Positions 52,980 through 63,966 of a stretch of DNA of 64,000 bases are shown piece after piece. A program made the translations under genes and the position numbers. Every line of letters starts with the position of its first letter. The stretch's first letter is position 1. The notes below the pieces were generated by a model that made no database searches, was not told where the DNA came from, and saw nothing but the letters and a program-made list of their open reading frames with translations. Origin of the DNA: a bacterium (GTDB taxonomy: Bacteria; SZUA-182; DTGQ01); NCBI GenBank assembly GCA_023512255.1, contig JAILZY010000003.1, positions 39,339 through 103,338 on the forward strand, in the 5' to 3' direction.

Positions 52980-55682
52980 TCAAGGGTGAGCGAATCTGGA
53001 TTTTCGCACTTTTTTCACTACCTCCATTGCCCAGAGCGGGAATGAGGACACAGCCAATACCAGCACCCAGTCAAAAAGTGCGAGAGGCCGAGTCTTGAAT
53101 ATCGACTGCAAGGATGGTACATACACGGCCGCCATCTGCAGGAGGAAGGAAATTCCAGCGGCAAGAATCAATTTCCTATTGGTGAAAAATCCGATCTTGA
53201 ACAGGGATTCGCTCATGTGTCGGCAATTAAAGGAGTGGAAAAGCTGCGAGCAGGCCAGAACGATAAAGGCTGCTGTTCTGGCACAGCTTAGGCTTTCTTT
53301 TTCGATAAACAGAACAAAGCTGAAAGCAAGCAGACTGCAAGCAGCTATGAAAGAGCCCTGAAAAATAATTACCCATACCCGGCTCTTGCTGATTATTGCT
53401 TCATGGGCAGGACGGGGTGGCCGACTCATGATATTCGGGTCAACAGGATCAACACCCAGCGCCAGAGCAGGCAGCCCATCAGTTACCAGATTTATCCATA
53501 GGATATGTATCGGCAGCAAGGGTACTGGCATTCCGAAAAGTGAGGCCACCAGCATAACCAATATCTCGCCCGCATTACAAGAGAGCAGATAGTGAATAAA
53601 TTTTTTGATGTTATCATAAATGCCTCGCCCCTCTTCAACCGCAGCCACGATGGAAGCAAAATTATCATCCGTGATCACCATATCAGAAACCTCTTTGGTG
53701 ACGTCGGTTCCGGTTATGCCCATGGCTACGCCGATGTCTGCCTCTCTTAAGGCTGGCGCATCGTTGACGCCATCGCCAGTCATGGCCACAATATCCCCTT
53801 GTTTTCGCCAGGCGCGAACAACCCGAAGCTTATGTTCCGGTGAGACGCGGGCATAGACAGCGATTTTTTTCACTTTTTGGCAAAGCTCATCCTCGCTCAA
53901 AGCATCGAGCTCATCACCGGTTAGGGCGAGTGAATCCTTCTCGAAAAATCCTAACTGCCGGGCGATGGCCATGGCCGTATTCTTGTGATCGCCAGTAATC
54001 ATGACCGTTTTAATACCCGCGCTCTTACACTTTTTGATAGCCTCTCGAACCTCTTCCCTTGCCGGGTCGATCATGGCCACAAGCCCAAGGAATATAAGAT
54101 CTTTTTCAATCATCTTGGCTCCATAGTCTGTCGGAGCCACATCGAATATTCGATAAGCCAGGGCCAGAACCCGCATGGCCTGATTAGCCATCTCAGTGTT
54201 GACCTGCAGTATCTTGTCTCGCTCATTTTGGCTCAATGCCTCCACCGCGGCGCCTCTTTCGAGGCTAATGCAGTCGTTTAGCAGGATATCAGGGGCTCCT
54301 TTCACAAAAGCCACAAATCTGCCATCTTTGCTTTTGCAGATCACGGTCATTTTTTTCCGGTCAGAATCAAAAGGAATCTCTTCAACCAGTGGAAATTCCT
54401 CCTCCAGCTTGCTTTTCCATAATCCCAGCTTAGCTGCTGCGGTCAGAATAGCCCCTTCGGTCGGATCTCCAATTATTTTGTATAGGCCGCACTCTTCAAC
54501 CAGGTGGGACCCGTTGCACAGTGCTCCACAGGTGAAAAGCTTATGCAATTGCGGGTAATCCGAAGGGTTGATGGGCTTGTCTGCGACCAGAAATTCCCCA
54601 TTTGGGGTATATCCGATTCCTGTTACCCGAAAAAGGGTATCGCCGGCGTAAACCTCCTGAATGGTCATTTCGTTTTTGGTTAAGGTTCCGGTTTTATCCG
54701 AACAGATAACCGTGGCTGAGCCAAGAGATTCTACCGAGGGGAGTTTTCTGATGAGCGCATGGCGCTTGACCATTCTCTGAACGCCCAGAGCCAAGGCTAT
54801 GGTTACTACTGCCGGAAGCCCTTCTGGTATAGAGGCTACCGCTAGGCTTACGGCGGTGAGGAACATATCGAGCAGCTTTCCCCCACGAAGGATGCCGAGC
54901 AGGAAGATAAGGCCTACCAGTACAAAACATAAATATACTATCCACTTACCGAACTGCTCTAGCCTCTTTTGCAGTGGTGTTGATTCGTGCTCAATCTCTT
55001 GAATCATACCAGCAATCTTACCAAGCTCGGTCTGCATGCCAGTCTCGACCACCACTGCCTTGGCTTTGCCCGAGACCACAGATGTGCCTAAATAGATCAT
55101 GTTTGCTCGGTCAGCTAGCGGAATTCCCTTTTCCTCAAGGGCTAGGGTTGTCTTAGCTACCGGATTCGATTCTCCGGTCAAGCTGGCCTCCTGGGTGGCA
55201 AACCCAGGAGTTAAGGAAATTAGGCGGCAGTCAGCAGGCACATGATCGCCTGCCTCCAGCGTAATCAGGTCTCCAATCACCAGATCAGCAGACGGCACGA
55301 TCATCTGCTTTCCATCCCGGATAACTTTAGAGGTAGGGCTTGAGAGCTTTTTTAAGGCTGCCAGGGACTTTTCAGCTCGATATTCCTGGATAAAGCCCAA
55401 AATGGCATTGAGAACAATAATTACCACAATAGCCAGGGCATCAACCCACTCCCTTAAGAACCCTGAGACAAGGGCGGCACTGATTAGGATCCAGACAATG
55501 AAATCCTGAAACTGGGAAAGAAATATCCGCCAAGGGCCAGGTCCCTTTTTCTCCTTAAGCTGGTTTGGCCCATATTTTTCCAGCCTGACTCTGGCCTCCT
55601 GCTGACTGAGCCCAGAGAGCAGGTCCGTAGCCAGCAAGGCTCCAAGCTCACTGGTCTCAATTTGCCACCATTGCCTGGTCAT
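52980..55682 (-). CDS. Calcium-type P-type ATPase (P2A, SERCA/PMR1-like)
   Basis: The 900-residue cation pump. An N-terminal cytoplasmic part (LSGLSQQEARVRLEKYGPNQ) and two helices precede the actuator motif TGES; the helix-4 ion site is IPEGLPAVV; the phosphorylated aspartate is D329 in CSDKTGTLT; the nucleotide-binding KGAPD and hinge GDGVNDAP follow, then six C-terminal helices. The PEGLP motif and overall length fit P2A calcium pumps, although manganese or other cations are possible. It would export calcium from the cytoplasm. It lies downstream of secF on the same strand with a small family A derivative in between. Confidence 0.93.
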   Translation of the reverse strand: MTRQWWQIETSELGALLATDLLSGLSQQEARVRLEKYGPNQLKEKKGPGPWRIFLSQFQDFIVWILISAALVSGFLREWVDALAIVVIIVLNAILGFIQEYRAEKSLAALKKLSSPTSKVIRDGKQMIVPSADLVIGDLITLEAGDHVPADCRLISLTPGFATQEASLTGESNPVAKTTLALEEKGIPLADRANMIYLGTSVVSGKAKAVVVETGMQTELGKIAGMIQEIEHESTPLQKRLEQFGKWIVYLCFVLVGLIFLLGILRGGKLLDMFLTAVSLAVASIPEGLPAVVTIALALGVQRMVKRHALIRKLPSVESLGSATVICSDKTGTLTKNEMTIQEVYAGDTLFRVTGIGYTPNGEFLVADKPINPSDYPQLHKLFTCGALCNGSHLVEECGLYKIIGDPTEGAILTAAAKLGLWKSKLEEEFPLVEEIPFDSDRKKMTVICKSKDGRFVAFVKGAPDILLNDCISLERGAAVEALSQNERDKILQVNTEMANQAMRVLALAYRIFDVAPTDYGAKMIEKDLIFLGLVAMIDPAREEVREAIKKCKSAGIKTVMITGDHKNTAMAIARQLGFFEKDSLALTGDELDALSEDELCQKVKKIAVYARVSPEHKLRVVRAWRKQGDIVAMTGDGVNDAPALREADIGVAMGITGTDVTKEVSDMVITDDNFASIVAAVEEGRGIYDNIKKFIHYLLSCNAGEILVMLVASLFGMPVPLLPIHILWINLVTDGLPALALGVDPVDPNIMSRPPRPAHEAIISKSRVWVIIFQGSFIAACSLLAFSFVLFIEKESLSCARTAAFIVLACSQLFHSFNCRHMSESLFKIGFFTNRKLILAAGISFLLQMAAVYVPSLQSIFKTRPLALFDWVLVLAVSSFPLWAMEVVKKVRKSRFAHP

Positions 55683-55716
55683 CTTATTTTTATTCCTTGC
55701 CTCCTTATTGGTCCCT

Positions 55717-55773
55717 TTAGTTGGTCCCTCTCGCCAACAAAAATGCGCAATTTTGGGCGAAAAAACAACTTAT
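55717..55773. repeat. Family A mini-element (about 57 bp)
   Basis: AGTTGGTCCCTCTCGCCAAC at the left and, reversed, ATAAGTTGTTTTTTCGCCCA at the right, with only AAAAATGCGCAATTTT between. It is the two family ends fused with the interior missing. It overlaps the last codons of secF (stop at 55770). Confidence 0.7.
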
Positions 55774-56786
55774 CCTTTCTTAGCTGATTTTTGAGCCTTA
55801 TCCATAGCCGCGATTTTACTAGTCGTTGTTTTCGCTCCGTGAGTGGCCATTCGGCTGCTTGCTGAAGCCGTGGCCGCCTGTGCTCTGGCTTTCTCCTTCT
55901 CGTGAACCCAAAGAGCAATCGGGCTGGCAATAAAAATGGTTGAGTAGCACCCAGTAATTACGCCAATAACCATACAGAAAGCAAAATCATTGATTACCTG
56001 TCCGCCAAACAGAAACAAAGAAATAGCCACAAAGAAGGTGGTCAAAGCTGTCAGCAGGGTACGGGCTAGACACTCATTAACCGAGGTGTTGAGGATTTCA
56101 GAGAGAGTGTTTCCGCCCCGCTTCAATCGGAGATTTTCGCGGACACGGTCATAAATAACGATCGTATCATTAATGGAATATCCGATAATGGTCAACAGGG
56201 CCGCGAGCACAGTCAGACTGAATTCTCTGTTGGTCAGGGAGATTGCCCCTATGGTAATGAGAACATCGTGAGCCAAGGCCGCAATGCCGCCTACGGCAAA
56301 GGCAAAGTCAAACCGCCACCAGGCATAAATTAAAATACCTCCCAGGGCCAGAATCATGGCCCACAGCCCCTTGGTCCGCAGATCCGCTCCTACCTTCGGA
56401 CCAACCATCTCTACCCGACGGATTTCAAATTCCTGCTGAGGAAAACTCTTAGCCAGCGCCTTTTTGATATCTTCACTCAATCCTTCAAGGGAGCTGGTTG
56501 TCTTTTGCATACTAATGAGAACCTCGTTATCAGTTTTTGCTCCAATTTGTTGAATAGTGATCTCACCCAGGTTAAGTTCTCCCAGAGACTTACGAATTTT
56601 AGCCAAATCAACAGTTCCTTTTAGGAATTTTACCTGGATGATTGTACCACCAGCAAAATCAACTCCAAACTTCGGTCCTCTGACCACCAGTGAGATCAGC
56701 CCAAGAATAATCAGCAGGGATGACCCCAGAAAGGCCCATTTGCGGGCTCCCATGAAATCATAGTGTGCATTTTTAAATAATCTCAT
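55770..56786 (-). CDS. secF: Protein translocase subunit SecF
   Basis: The 338-residue inner-membrane protein works with SecD and YajC to use proton-motive force in Sec export. Six membrane helices are present, with the family motifs GVDFAGGTIIQVKF in the periplasmic domain and IGYSINDTIVIYDRVRENLR. The C-terminus carries an extra Ala/Ser/Lys-rich tail of about 45 residues (KARAQAATASASSRM...) beyond the usual end. GGAGG precedes the ATG by 8 bases. It follows secD after 78 bp. The family A mini-element abuts the stop codon. Confidence 0.96.
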   Translation of the reverse strand: MRLFKNAHYDFMGARKWAFLGSSLLIILGLISLVVRGPKFGVDFAGGTIIQVKFLKGTVDLAKIRKSLGELNLGEITIQQIGAKTDNEVLISMQKTTSSLEGLSEDIKKALAKSFPQQEFEIRRVEMVGPKVGADLRTKGLWAMILALGGILIYAWWRFDFAFAVGGIAALAHDVLITIGAISLTNREFSLTVLAALLTIIGYSINDTIVIYDRVRENLRLKRGGNTLSEILNTSVNECLARTLLTALTTFFVAISLFLFGGQVINDFAFCMVIGVITGCYSTIFIASPIALWVHEKEKARAQAATASASSRMATHGAKTTTSKIAAMDKAQKSAKKG

Positions 56787-56864
56787 TATTAAATCCTCCG
56801 TTTTGGACTATTTTTCAATTTAAATTTATAATTTATAATTTTTATATAAATAAATATATTGAAA

Positions 56865-58460
56865 CTATATGCTGAGCTTGGTGATATTTCTCTTGAGCAA
56901 GAGCCAATCAAAGATAAAATGGGTCAGGACAACGGCAGTGAATACTCCGCTGATCAAGCCAACGCTCAAGGTAACGGCAAAACCCTTAATCGGTCCGGTA
57001 CCAAATATATACAGGATGATGGCCGCAATCACATTGGTCATGGCAGAATCCCAGACCGCCGAAAATGCCTTATTATACCCTGCTGAGATAGCCGCTCCGG
57101 CTGTTTTTCCCAAATCGAGCTCTTCTCGAATCCGCTCGAAGATAATAACAATATTATCCATAGCCATACCAACGGTTAGGACAATTCCGGCAATGCCGGG
57201 CATGGTGAGCGTAGCTCTGAAGGCGGCCATAAAGGCAAGGACGATAAGAACGTTTAAAAAGGTGGCAATATTGGCTATGATGCCGGACAGATTATAATAG
57301 AGAAGTGTAAACACAATAACCAGTACGGTTCCAATAATAAAAGAGATAATTCCCATCCGAATGGAATCATATCCTAAGGAAGGGCCAACAGTTCGTTGCT
57401 CCAGAATCTCAACCGGAGCTGGAAGTGCACCTGCCCGCAACACAATGGCTAGATCTCTAGCCTCTTCATCGGTGAAGTTGCCGGTAATCTGAGCTCTGCC
57501 GCCGCCGATTTTTTCACGTATTACCGGTGCTGAGTAGACATTATCATCCAGAATAATGGCTAGACGCTTGCCTACATTTTCCCCAGTGATCTGCTCAAAC
57601 AGCATGGCTCCTACTTTGTTAAAGGTCATAGTAACATAGGGGGTGCCAAATTCTCCCGGCTGTACCCTGGCATCAGTTAGGAGATTTCCGGTCATGAGAG
57701 CGGTTTTCTTCAGAAGGTAGGGTTTTTTCACTATTTGACCGGTAACCTTATCCCGAGATCGCTCATATAGAATTTCGCTTCCCTCAGGGATATCCCCTTG
57801 CAGGGCCTTATCGAGGCTGTGCTCCTCATCTACGAGCTTGAATTCCAGTTGAGCCGTTTTACCGATCAGATCAATAGCCCTTTGCGTATCTTTTATGCCC
57901 GGCAACTGGACAAGGATTTGATCCTCTCCCTGTTTGGCTACTGTCGGCTCGGCAACCCCAAACTGATCGATTCGGTCGGTGATGGTTTTTCTGGCCTGCT
58001 CAATAGTTGACTCGCGAAGGCGGGCAATCTCTGCTTCCTTGAAGGTTAGTAAAAATTTCGTCTCTGACCCCTGGTAAGGATGGGTGATCGTAAAATTGAA
58101 ATAGTCATTGAGAATTTCCTGAACCTTGGGCACAAAATCGGCTTTTACCAGATTCAACTCTATGGACCGCCGATCAATCCGTTTGATGTAATCATAGACC
58201 GCACCCTTTTTCTGAATCTCGTCTTTCAGGGCGCTGACTGTACCTTCAAGGGCATTTTCAATCGCTTTCTCCAATTTTACCCCTAAGACCAGGTGCATGC
58301 CTCCCTGCAAATCAAGCCCCAGATGAATCTTCTCTGTAGGTAGAGGTTTCCTCCACCAGTATGGAAGCTTAGACCCCAGAAACGTCGGTATGACGTATAT
58401 TACAGATAACAAGATAACAATAGTTATGAGCCAGAATCTCCACTTGAGGTTACTTTTCAC
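56865..58460 (-). CDS. secD: Protein translocase subunit SecD
   Basis: The 531-residue partner of SecF. After an N-terminal helix comes LGLDLQGGMHLVLGV, a large periplasmic domain with TDRIDQFGVAEPTVAKQG and DQILVQLPGIKD, then helices with AIVLRAGALPAPVEILEQRT and GMAMDNIVIIFERIREEL. The length is normal. It starts at GTG 58460 with GGAGG 9 bases upstream. It lies 145 bp downstream of an HD-domain gene, all in the direction tgt to secF. Confidence 0.97.
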   Translation of the reverse strand: MKSNLKWRFWLITIVILLSVIYVIPTFLGSKLPYWWRKPLPTEKIHLGLDLQGGMHLVLGVKLEKAIENALEGTVSALKDEIQKKGAVYDYIKRIDRRSIELNLVKADFVPKVQEILNDYFNFTITHPYQGSETKFLLTFKEAEIARLRESTIEQARKTITDRIDQFGVAEPTVAKQGEDQILVQLPGIKDTQRAIDLIGKTAQLEFKLVDEEHSLDKALQGDIPEGSEILYERSRDKVTGQIVKKPYLLKKTALMTGNLLTDARVQPGEFGTPYVTMTFNKVGAMLFEQITGENVGKRLAIILDDNVYSAPVIREKIGGGRAQITGNFTDEEARDLAIVLRAGALPAPVEILEQRTVGPSLGYDSIRMGIISFIIGTVLVIVFTLLYYNLSGIIANIATFLNVLIVLAFMAAFRATLTMPGIAGIVLTVGMAMDNIVIIFERIREELDLGKTAGAAISAGYNKAFSAVWDSAMTNVIAAIILYIFGTGPIKGFAVTLSVGLISGVFTAVVLTHFIFDWLLLKRNITKLSI

Positions 58461-58605
58461 CTTATTCCCTCCTTAAGAAAAACTTGGTTCGATTATTTTT
58501 TCGTAGTTAATAGCTTAGTAGTTAATAGATTATAAAGATATTATGGGCACTTCTTATGAATTGGTCATAAGATCAATGCAGAGACTGGGCTGCTTTACAG
58601 ACAGC

Positions 58606-59274
58606 CTAAAGCAGCTTGTTCCCATTGATGATTAACTCAAATTCACAAGAGAGTACCTTAGCTGCCTTTCGGCAAATAATCATTCTTGATAAAAAAATTT
58701 CAAAATATTCCATGACTTGCGAAATCTCGGTATTAATTTTGATCAGCAGCGAGATAGTTCGATTTTTTTTTGAAACATGCACATTGGAGCGCTCGGCTGC
58801 ATAATTAACCCGATCGTGGATATCAAAGTTGATGAACCGAGTGGTTCTGACCCGGGAACGATGAACATCTGCTTTATCTGCCAGAATGAGGGCCGCGGCA
58901 ATTTCGCTGGTTGGCTGGCCGCACTCTTCTTCGTGGTTGCCGATAGCCTCCATGATGCCTACGATTTCCATGCTCGGCATACCCAATTCTGACAGGATGC
59001 TGTGGGCGATAATAGCTCCCGACTGGCCATGATTCACCCGTCCACATACATTTCCGATGTCATGCAAGAATCCAGCCACACCAGCCAAGCGGACAAGATC
59101 TTGGGGATAGCCTAATGAGCGCAATATTTTTTGACTGAAGATAGCCGTGATGGTTGCATGTCGCAGCCCATGCTCTGTGTAGCCAATTCCCTCAAGGTGC
59201 TTATCGGCTCGCTCTAGGTAGATTCGGACCTTGGGATTATCTTTCAAAATCTTAACATCAATAATAGGCTCCAA
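58606..59274 (-). CDS. HD-domain phosphohydrolase
   Basis: A 222-residue protein with an HD metal-binding fold: GLRHATITAIFSQKILRSLG, GFLHDIGN (the HD pair), AIIAHSILSELGMP and GNHEEECGQPTSEIAAALIL, ADKADVHRSRVR. Close relatives are found in many anaerobic bacteria and have no assigned substrate; a nucleotide phosphohydrolase or phosphodiesterase is expected. It starts at TTG 59274 with AAGGGG upstream, 15 bp after yajC, so it is part of the sec gene cluster. Residues 170-222 form a separate beta-type tail. Confidence 0.88.
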   Translation of the reverse strand: MEPIIDVKILKDNPKVRIYLERADKHLEGIGYTEHGLRHATITAIFSQKILRSLGYPQDLVRLAGVAGFLHDIGNVCGRVNHGQSGAIIAHSILSELGMPSMEIVGIMEAIGNHEEECGQPTSEIAAALILADKADVHRSRVRTTRFINFDIHDRVNYAAERSNVHVSKKNRTISLLIKINTEISQVMEYFEIFLSRMIICRKAAKVLSCEFELIINGNKLL

Positions 59275-59289
59275 ACCAAGACCCCTTTT

Positions 59290-59619
59290 TCAGGTTCCTT
59301 CTTCTCTTTTGATGGCGATGGCATTTTTAGCGATATCAATTTTTACCTTATCCGCGATCTGGAGGCTGACTATATCATCGCTGATGCCAACGATCACGCC
59401 ATAGATGCCGCCGGTAGTGATAACCTTGTCTCCCTTTTTCAGACTGGCCCGCATCTCCTGTAGTTTTCTCTGCTGTTTTTGCTGAGGGCGTATTAGGAGA
59501 AAGTAGAAGATGATAAAGATGAGGATCATAACGATTAGCGGGGCAGCGCCAAAGCCCCCGCTAGGCTGTTGCTGACTAGTCGGTGCGTTCGCAGCCATAG
59601 CAAAAATTAAATAAAGCAT
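59290..59619 (-). CDS. yajC: Preprotein translocase subunit YajC
   Basis: The 109-residue single-span membrane protein of the SecDF complex. After a short Ala/Gln-rich N-terminus comes the helix APLIVMILIFIIFYFLLIRP, then QQKQQRKLQEMRASLKKGDK and VITTGGIYGVIVGI, the classical YajC sequence. AAGGAG precedes the ATG by about 8 bases. It is 24 bp downstream of tgt, the widely conserved tgt-yajC order. Confidence 0.96.
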   Translation of the reverse strand: MLYLIFAMAANAPTSQQQPSGGFGAAPLIVMILIFIIFYFLLIRPQQKQQRKLQEMRASLKKGDKVITTGGIYGVIVGISDDIVSLQIADKVKIDIAKNAIAIKREEGT

Positions 59620-59643
59620 AATCAGCTCCTTTTCGATCTCATG

Positions 59644-60792
<1,149 letters not shown>

Positions 60793-60924
60793 TCATGTAG
60801 ATTTTGCTGAAGATCCTGACCCTACTTTATTCCTTTGTTTTTGGAGAAGGAGTTTTAAGATAAGGAAGAGGAGGGATTTTGCTTCATGAGAATAAACCAG
60901 AAAAACCTTATCTGGCCCGATTGG

Positions 60925-61482
60925 TTAAATTTCCATAATCTCCTTTTCTTTTGCGAGACATGATTCTCCAATTTTTTCTATGTAATTATCAGTGATTTTT
61001 TGGACCTCTTTTAAGGCTGCGTGATATTCATCTTCAGTAATCTCTTTGGATTTTTCCATTTCCTTTAGCTTATCATTGGCTTCCCGGCGGATATTTCGGA
61101 TGGCAACTTTGGCCTCTTCAGCGATATTGCGAACATTTTTGGCAAGCTGCTTTCGCCGCTCTTCGGTAAGCATAGGGATAGTCAATCTGATAACCTTGCC
61201 ATCATTAGTTGGGTGGATACCAAGATCTGATTTTAAAATCGCCTTTTCAATTTGATTAAGAATGGTAATATCCCACGGCTGGATGACTAAGGTTCGCGGA
61301 TCAGGAACAGAGATCGAAGCCATTTGATTGATAGGAGTGGGGGTTCCGTAATAGTCAACCTTGATTCCATCCAGCAAAGCGGCCGAAGCTCTCCCTGTCC
61401 GGACCTGGTTAAATTCCCTCCTTAAACCCTCAATTCGCTGGGTCATCTTTTTTTCTATCTCATCATAGATCGCCAGTCGCAT
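60925..61482 (-). CDS. frr: Ribosome recycling factor
   Basis: The 185-residue protein splits the ribosome after termination together with EF-G. Family blocks include LRREFNQVRTGRASAALLDG, VDYYGTPTPINQMASISVPD, LVIQPWD and LTEERRKQLAKNVRNIAEEA. GAGGAG precedes the ATG by 8 bases. It begins 2 bp after pyrH, the standard bacterial order rpsB-tsf-pyrH-frr. Confidence 0.98.
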   Translation of the reverse strand: MRLAIYDEIEKKMTQRIEGLRREFNQVRTGRASAALLDGIKVDYYGTPTPINQMASISVPDPRTLVIQPWDITILNQIEKAILKSDLGIHPTNDGKVIRLTIPMLTEERRKQLAKNVRNIAEEAKVAIRNIRREANDKLKEMEKSKEITEDEYHAALKEVQKITDNYIEKIGESCLAKEKEIMEI

Positions 61483-61484
61483 TC

Positions 61485-62204
61485 TTAATCTCCTCTGACA
61501 ATTGAGCCGATTTTTTCCCCCAAGATAATCTTTCGGATATTCCCCTTTTGCTTAAAATTGAAAACAATAATAGGCAGGTGATTATCCATACACAGTGAAA
61601 TAGCCGTACTGTCCATGACGCTGAGTTGTTTTTTCAAGACATCCATATAAGTCAATTCTTCGTATTTTACAGCTTCTTTATCTTTTAAGGGATCAGAGCT
61701 GTATATGCCATCGACTTTGGTCGCCTTCAGGATAACTTCTGCACCGATTTCAATGGCCCGCAAGGCCGCGGCCGTATCCGTAGTAAAATAAGGGTTTCCT
61801 GTCCCTCCTGCCAGAATGACCACCCGTCCCTTCTCCAGATGACGAATAGCTCGGCGACGAATATAAGGCTCGGCCAACTGGTGCATCTCAATAGCAGTCA
61901 GAACCCTGGTGTAGAGGCCGATTTTTTCCAATGCTCCCTGCAAGGCCAGTCCGTTGATAACCGTAGCCAGCATTCCCATGTAATCTGCCGAGGTCTTCTC
62001 AACGCATTCCACATCTCCCGATGAGCCGCGATAGATGTTGCCACCGCCGATCACGACCGCGATTTCAACCCCAAGGTCCCTTACCCCTTTGATTTCCTCA
62101 GCGATAGCGGTTACCGTTGCATTGTCAATACCATAGGCTTTCTCACCCTTCAGAGCCTCTCCGCTGAGTTTAAGCAAGATTCTTCGGAATCGTCTTCTAT
62201 CCAT
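61485..62204 (-). CDS. pyrH: UMP kinase
   Basis: The 239-residue amino-acid-kinase-fold enzyme phosphorylates UMP to UDP in pyrimidine synthesis. Signatures: [69 protein letters not shown]. The ribosome binding site is weak; expression likely depends on coupling in the rpsB-tsf-pyrH-frr operon. The length is normal. Confidence 0.98.
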   Translation of the reverse strand: MDRRRFRRILLKLSGEALKGEKAYGIDNATVTAIAEEIKGVRDLGVEIAVVIGGGNIYRGSSGDVECVEKTSADYMGMLATVINGLALQGALEKIGLYTRVLTAIEMHQLAEPYIRRRAIRHLEKGRVVILAGGTGNPYFTTDTAAALRAIEIGAEVILKATKVDGIYSSDPLKDKEAVKYEELTYMDVLKKQLSVMDSTAISLCMDNHLPIIVFNFKQKGNIRKIILGEKIGSIVRGD

Positions 62205-62238
62205 GCAGGCACCATACTTTTTAATCTTACTTTTTATC

Positions 62239-62844
62239 TTACTCAGCTAGTTCCCCAAGCTCATAGCGGGCAAAACGGGAGATAGTGATATTTTCACCAA
62301 GCTGGGCAATCTTATCGGTAATAAGGGATTTGACCGTTTTGGTATCATCTTTAATAAAGGGTTGATCCAGCAGGCATACCTTAGCGTAAAAACCTTTTTC
62401 CAGTTTCCCCTCGATAATCTTCATCAGAATCTCTTCAGGTTTCTTGGTGTCCCCAATTTGGGCTCTGACGATTTCTTTTTCTTTTTCAATGCATTCTGCC
62501 GGCACATCCTCTCTTGATACATAGAGTGGTTTGGAGGCGGCAATCTGCATGGCGATATCTTTAGCTAACTCCTGAAAATCGCGTGTTCTGGCTACAAAAT
62601 CTGTCTCACAGTTAATTTCAAGCAATACCCCAATCTTTCCGTTCCCATGGATATACGAGGTAACTAGTCCCTGTTTGGTTGCTCGCCCGGCCTTTTTGGC
62701 TGCGGTAGCCAATCCCTTTTTCCGCAGGTATTCGATAGCCTTTTCCATGTCTCCGCCTGTCTCTTCCAAGGCCTGCTTGCAATCCATAAAACCAATGCCG
62801 GTTTTGGTCCGTAACTCCTTTACCTGTTGAGCCGAAATACTCAT
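62239..62844 (-). CDS. tsf: Elongation factor Ts
   Basis: The 201-residue nucleotide exchange factor for EF-Tu, of the short type (about 200 residues, with a single exchange subdomain) found in many non-proteobacterial lineages; E. coli Ts is 283. Family signature: [66 protein letters not shown] precedes the ATG. 53 bp downstream of rpsB. Confidence 0.98.
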   Translation of the reverse strand: MSISAQQVKELRTKTGIGFMDCKQALEETGGDMEKAIEYLRKKGLATAAKKAGRATKQGLVTSYIHGNGKIGVLLEINCETDFVARTRDFQELAKDIAMQIAASKPLYVSREDVPAECIEKEKEIVRAQIGDTKKPEEILMKIIEGKLEKGFYAKVCLLDQPFIKDDTKTVKSLITDKIAQLGENITISRFARYELGELAE

Positions 62845-62897
62845 TCAATATCTCCCTCTTGTTTTGATCTCACCTTATGACGAAACTAAGCTTAAGA

Positions 62898-63665
62898 CTA
62901 TTGCTGAGCAGCAGCACCAGCCTCCTGTTCATTCATCTGTTCATCTTGCTCACTTCGGGCAGCCATCTCGGCATTAGCCACAAATTCAGCATTTCCTTCA
63001 ATGACCGCATCGGCAATTTTACTGGTGATCAATTTGATTGACCGAATGGCATCATCATTACCTGGAATGACGTAATCAATCCCCTCAGGATCGCAATTGG
63101 TGTCAACAATGGCAATCACGGGAATTTCCAGTTTGTTGGCCTCACTTACGGCAATCCTTTCCCGTTTTGGGTCAACCACGAAAATTGCCCCTGGCAGTTT
63201 ATTCATGTCCCGAATGCCCTCTAGGACTCTTTTCATCTTTTCATATTGCTTTTCCAATTTCAGTACTTCTTTTTTGGGTAGAGATTCAAAGATTCCACTG
63301 CTTTTCATCTCTTCCAACTTTTTCATTCGCTCAATACTCTTTCGAATGGTCTCGAAATTGGTCAGCATGCCACCTAACCACCGGTGCCGGACATAGAACA
63401 TTCCACACCGCTGGCTTTCCTCTACAATGGCGTCCTGGGCCTGCTTTTTGGTACCTACAAAAAGTATGCTCTCTCCTTGGGCTACCACATCGCGGGCAAA
63501 TTGATACGCCTCTTTAAACTTGCGCAAAGTCTTTTGAAGATCAATAATATAGATTCCGTTCCTTTCCCCGAAGATATACTTCTTCATCCGAGGATGCCAT
63601 CTCTTCGACTGATGACCGAAATGGACGCCTGCCTCTAAGAGTTGTTTCATTGATACTTTCAGCAA
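62898..63665 (-). CDS. rpsB: Small-subunit ribosomal protein S2
   Basis: The 255-residue S2 protein: [71 protein letters not shown] and [20 protein letters not shown]. It starts at TTG 63665, chosen because GGGAGG lies 9 bases upstream; the ATG at 63650 lacks a ribosome binding site. The C-terminal 30 residues are Gln/Ala/Glu-rich. It heads the rpsB-tsf-pyrH-frr operon and has a clear sigma-70-type promoter about 70 bp upstream. Confidence 0.97.
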   Translation of the reverse strand: MLKVSMKQLLEAGVHFGHQSKRWHPRMKKYIFGERNGIYIIDLQKTLRKFKEAYQFARDVVAQGESILFVGTKKQAQDAIVEESQRCGMFYVRHRWLGGMLTNFETIRKSIERMKKLEEMKSSGIFESLPKKEVLKLEKQYEKMKRVLEGIRDMNKLPGAIFVVDPKRERIAVSEANKLEIPVIAIVDTNCDPEGIDYVIPGNDDAIRSIKLITSKIADAVIEGNAEFVANAEMAARSEQDEQMNEQEAGAAAQQ

Positions 63666-63734
63666 TAAGGTCGCCTCCCTTAGCTATAAGGTTATTGTTT
63701 ATGTTAAATAACAGGTTAAATATAGCGACTATAA

Positions 63735-63763
63735 AATATATCATAGTAGGGAAAGATCTGCAA
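63735..63763 (-). promoter_or_regulatory. Sigma-70-type promoter for rpsB
   Basis: On the minus strand: TTGCAG (63763-63758), 17-base spacer, TATATT (63740-63735), each a close match to consensus. The expected start would be near 63728, leaving a 5' leader of about 60 bases before the TTG start. Such a short leader leaves little room for an S2 autoregulatory structure. Confidence 0.75.
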
Positions 63764-63842
63764 GGATTATTACAGATGTTCCCCATGTTGAAAAAATAAT
63801 GTTGAAAATATAAAGGGGAGGAGAGAAAATAAAGAGAGAAGA

Positions 63843-63950
63843 AAGTTACCGTGGGTTTCTTTCTTCTCTCTCTTCTTTCTTTTAAGATTAGGGAGTCGGC
63901 AGGTCTCCCACCGGCTCCCTCCAATTAATCACTCCAATCCACGGTAACTT
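63843..63950. repeat. 108-bp inverted-repeat structure upstream of rpsB
   Basis: AAGTTACCGTGG (63843-63854) and its exact complement at 63939-63950 enclose a polypyrimidine tract (TTTCTTTCTTCTCTCTCTTC) and a GGGAGTCGG/CCGGCTCCC hairpin (63891-63919). It ends 17 bp before a plus-strand start codon. It may be a palindromic element or the leader structure of the plus-strand gene. Confidence 0.65.
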
Positions 63951-63966
63951 AGGAGAGGAGGTGATT

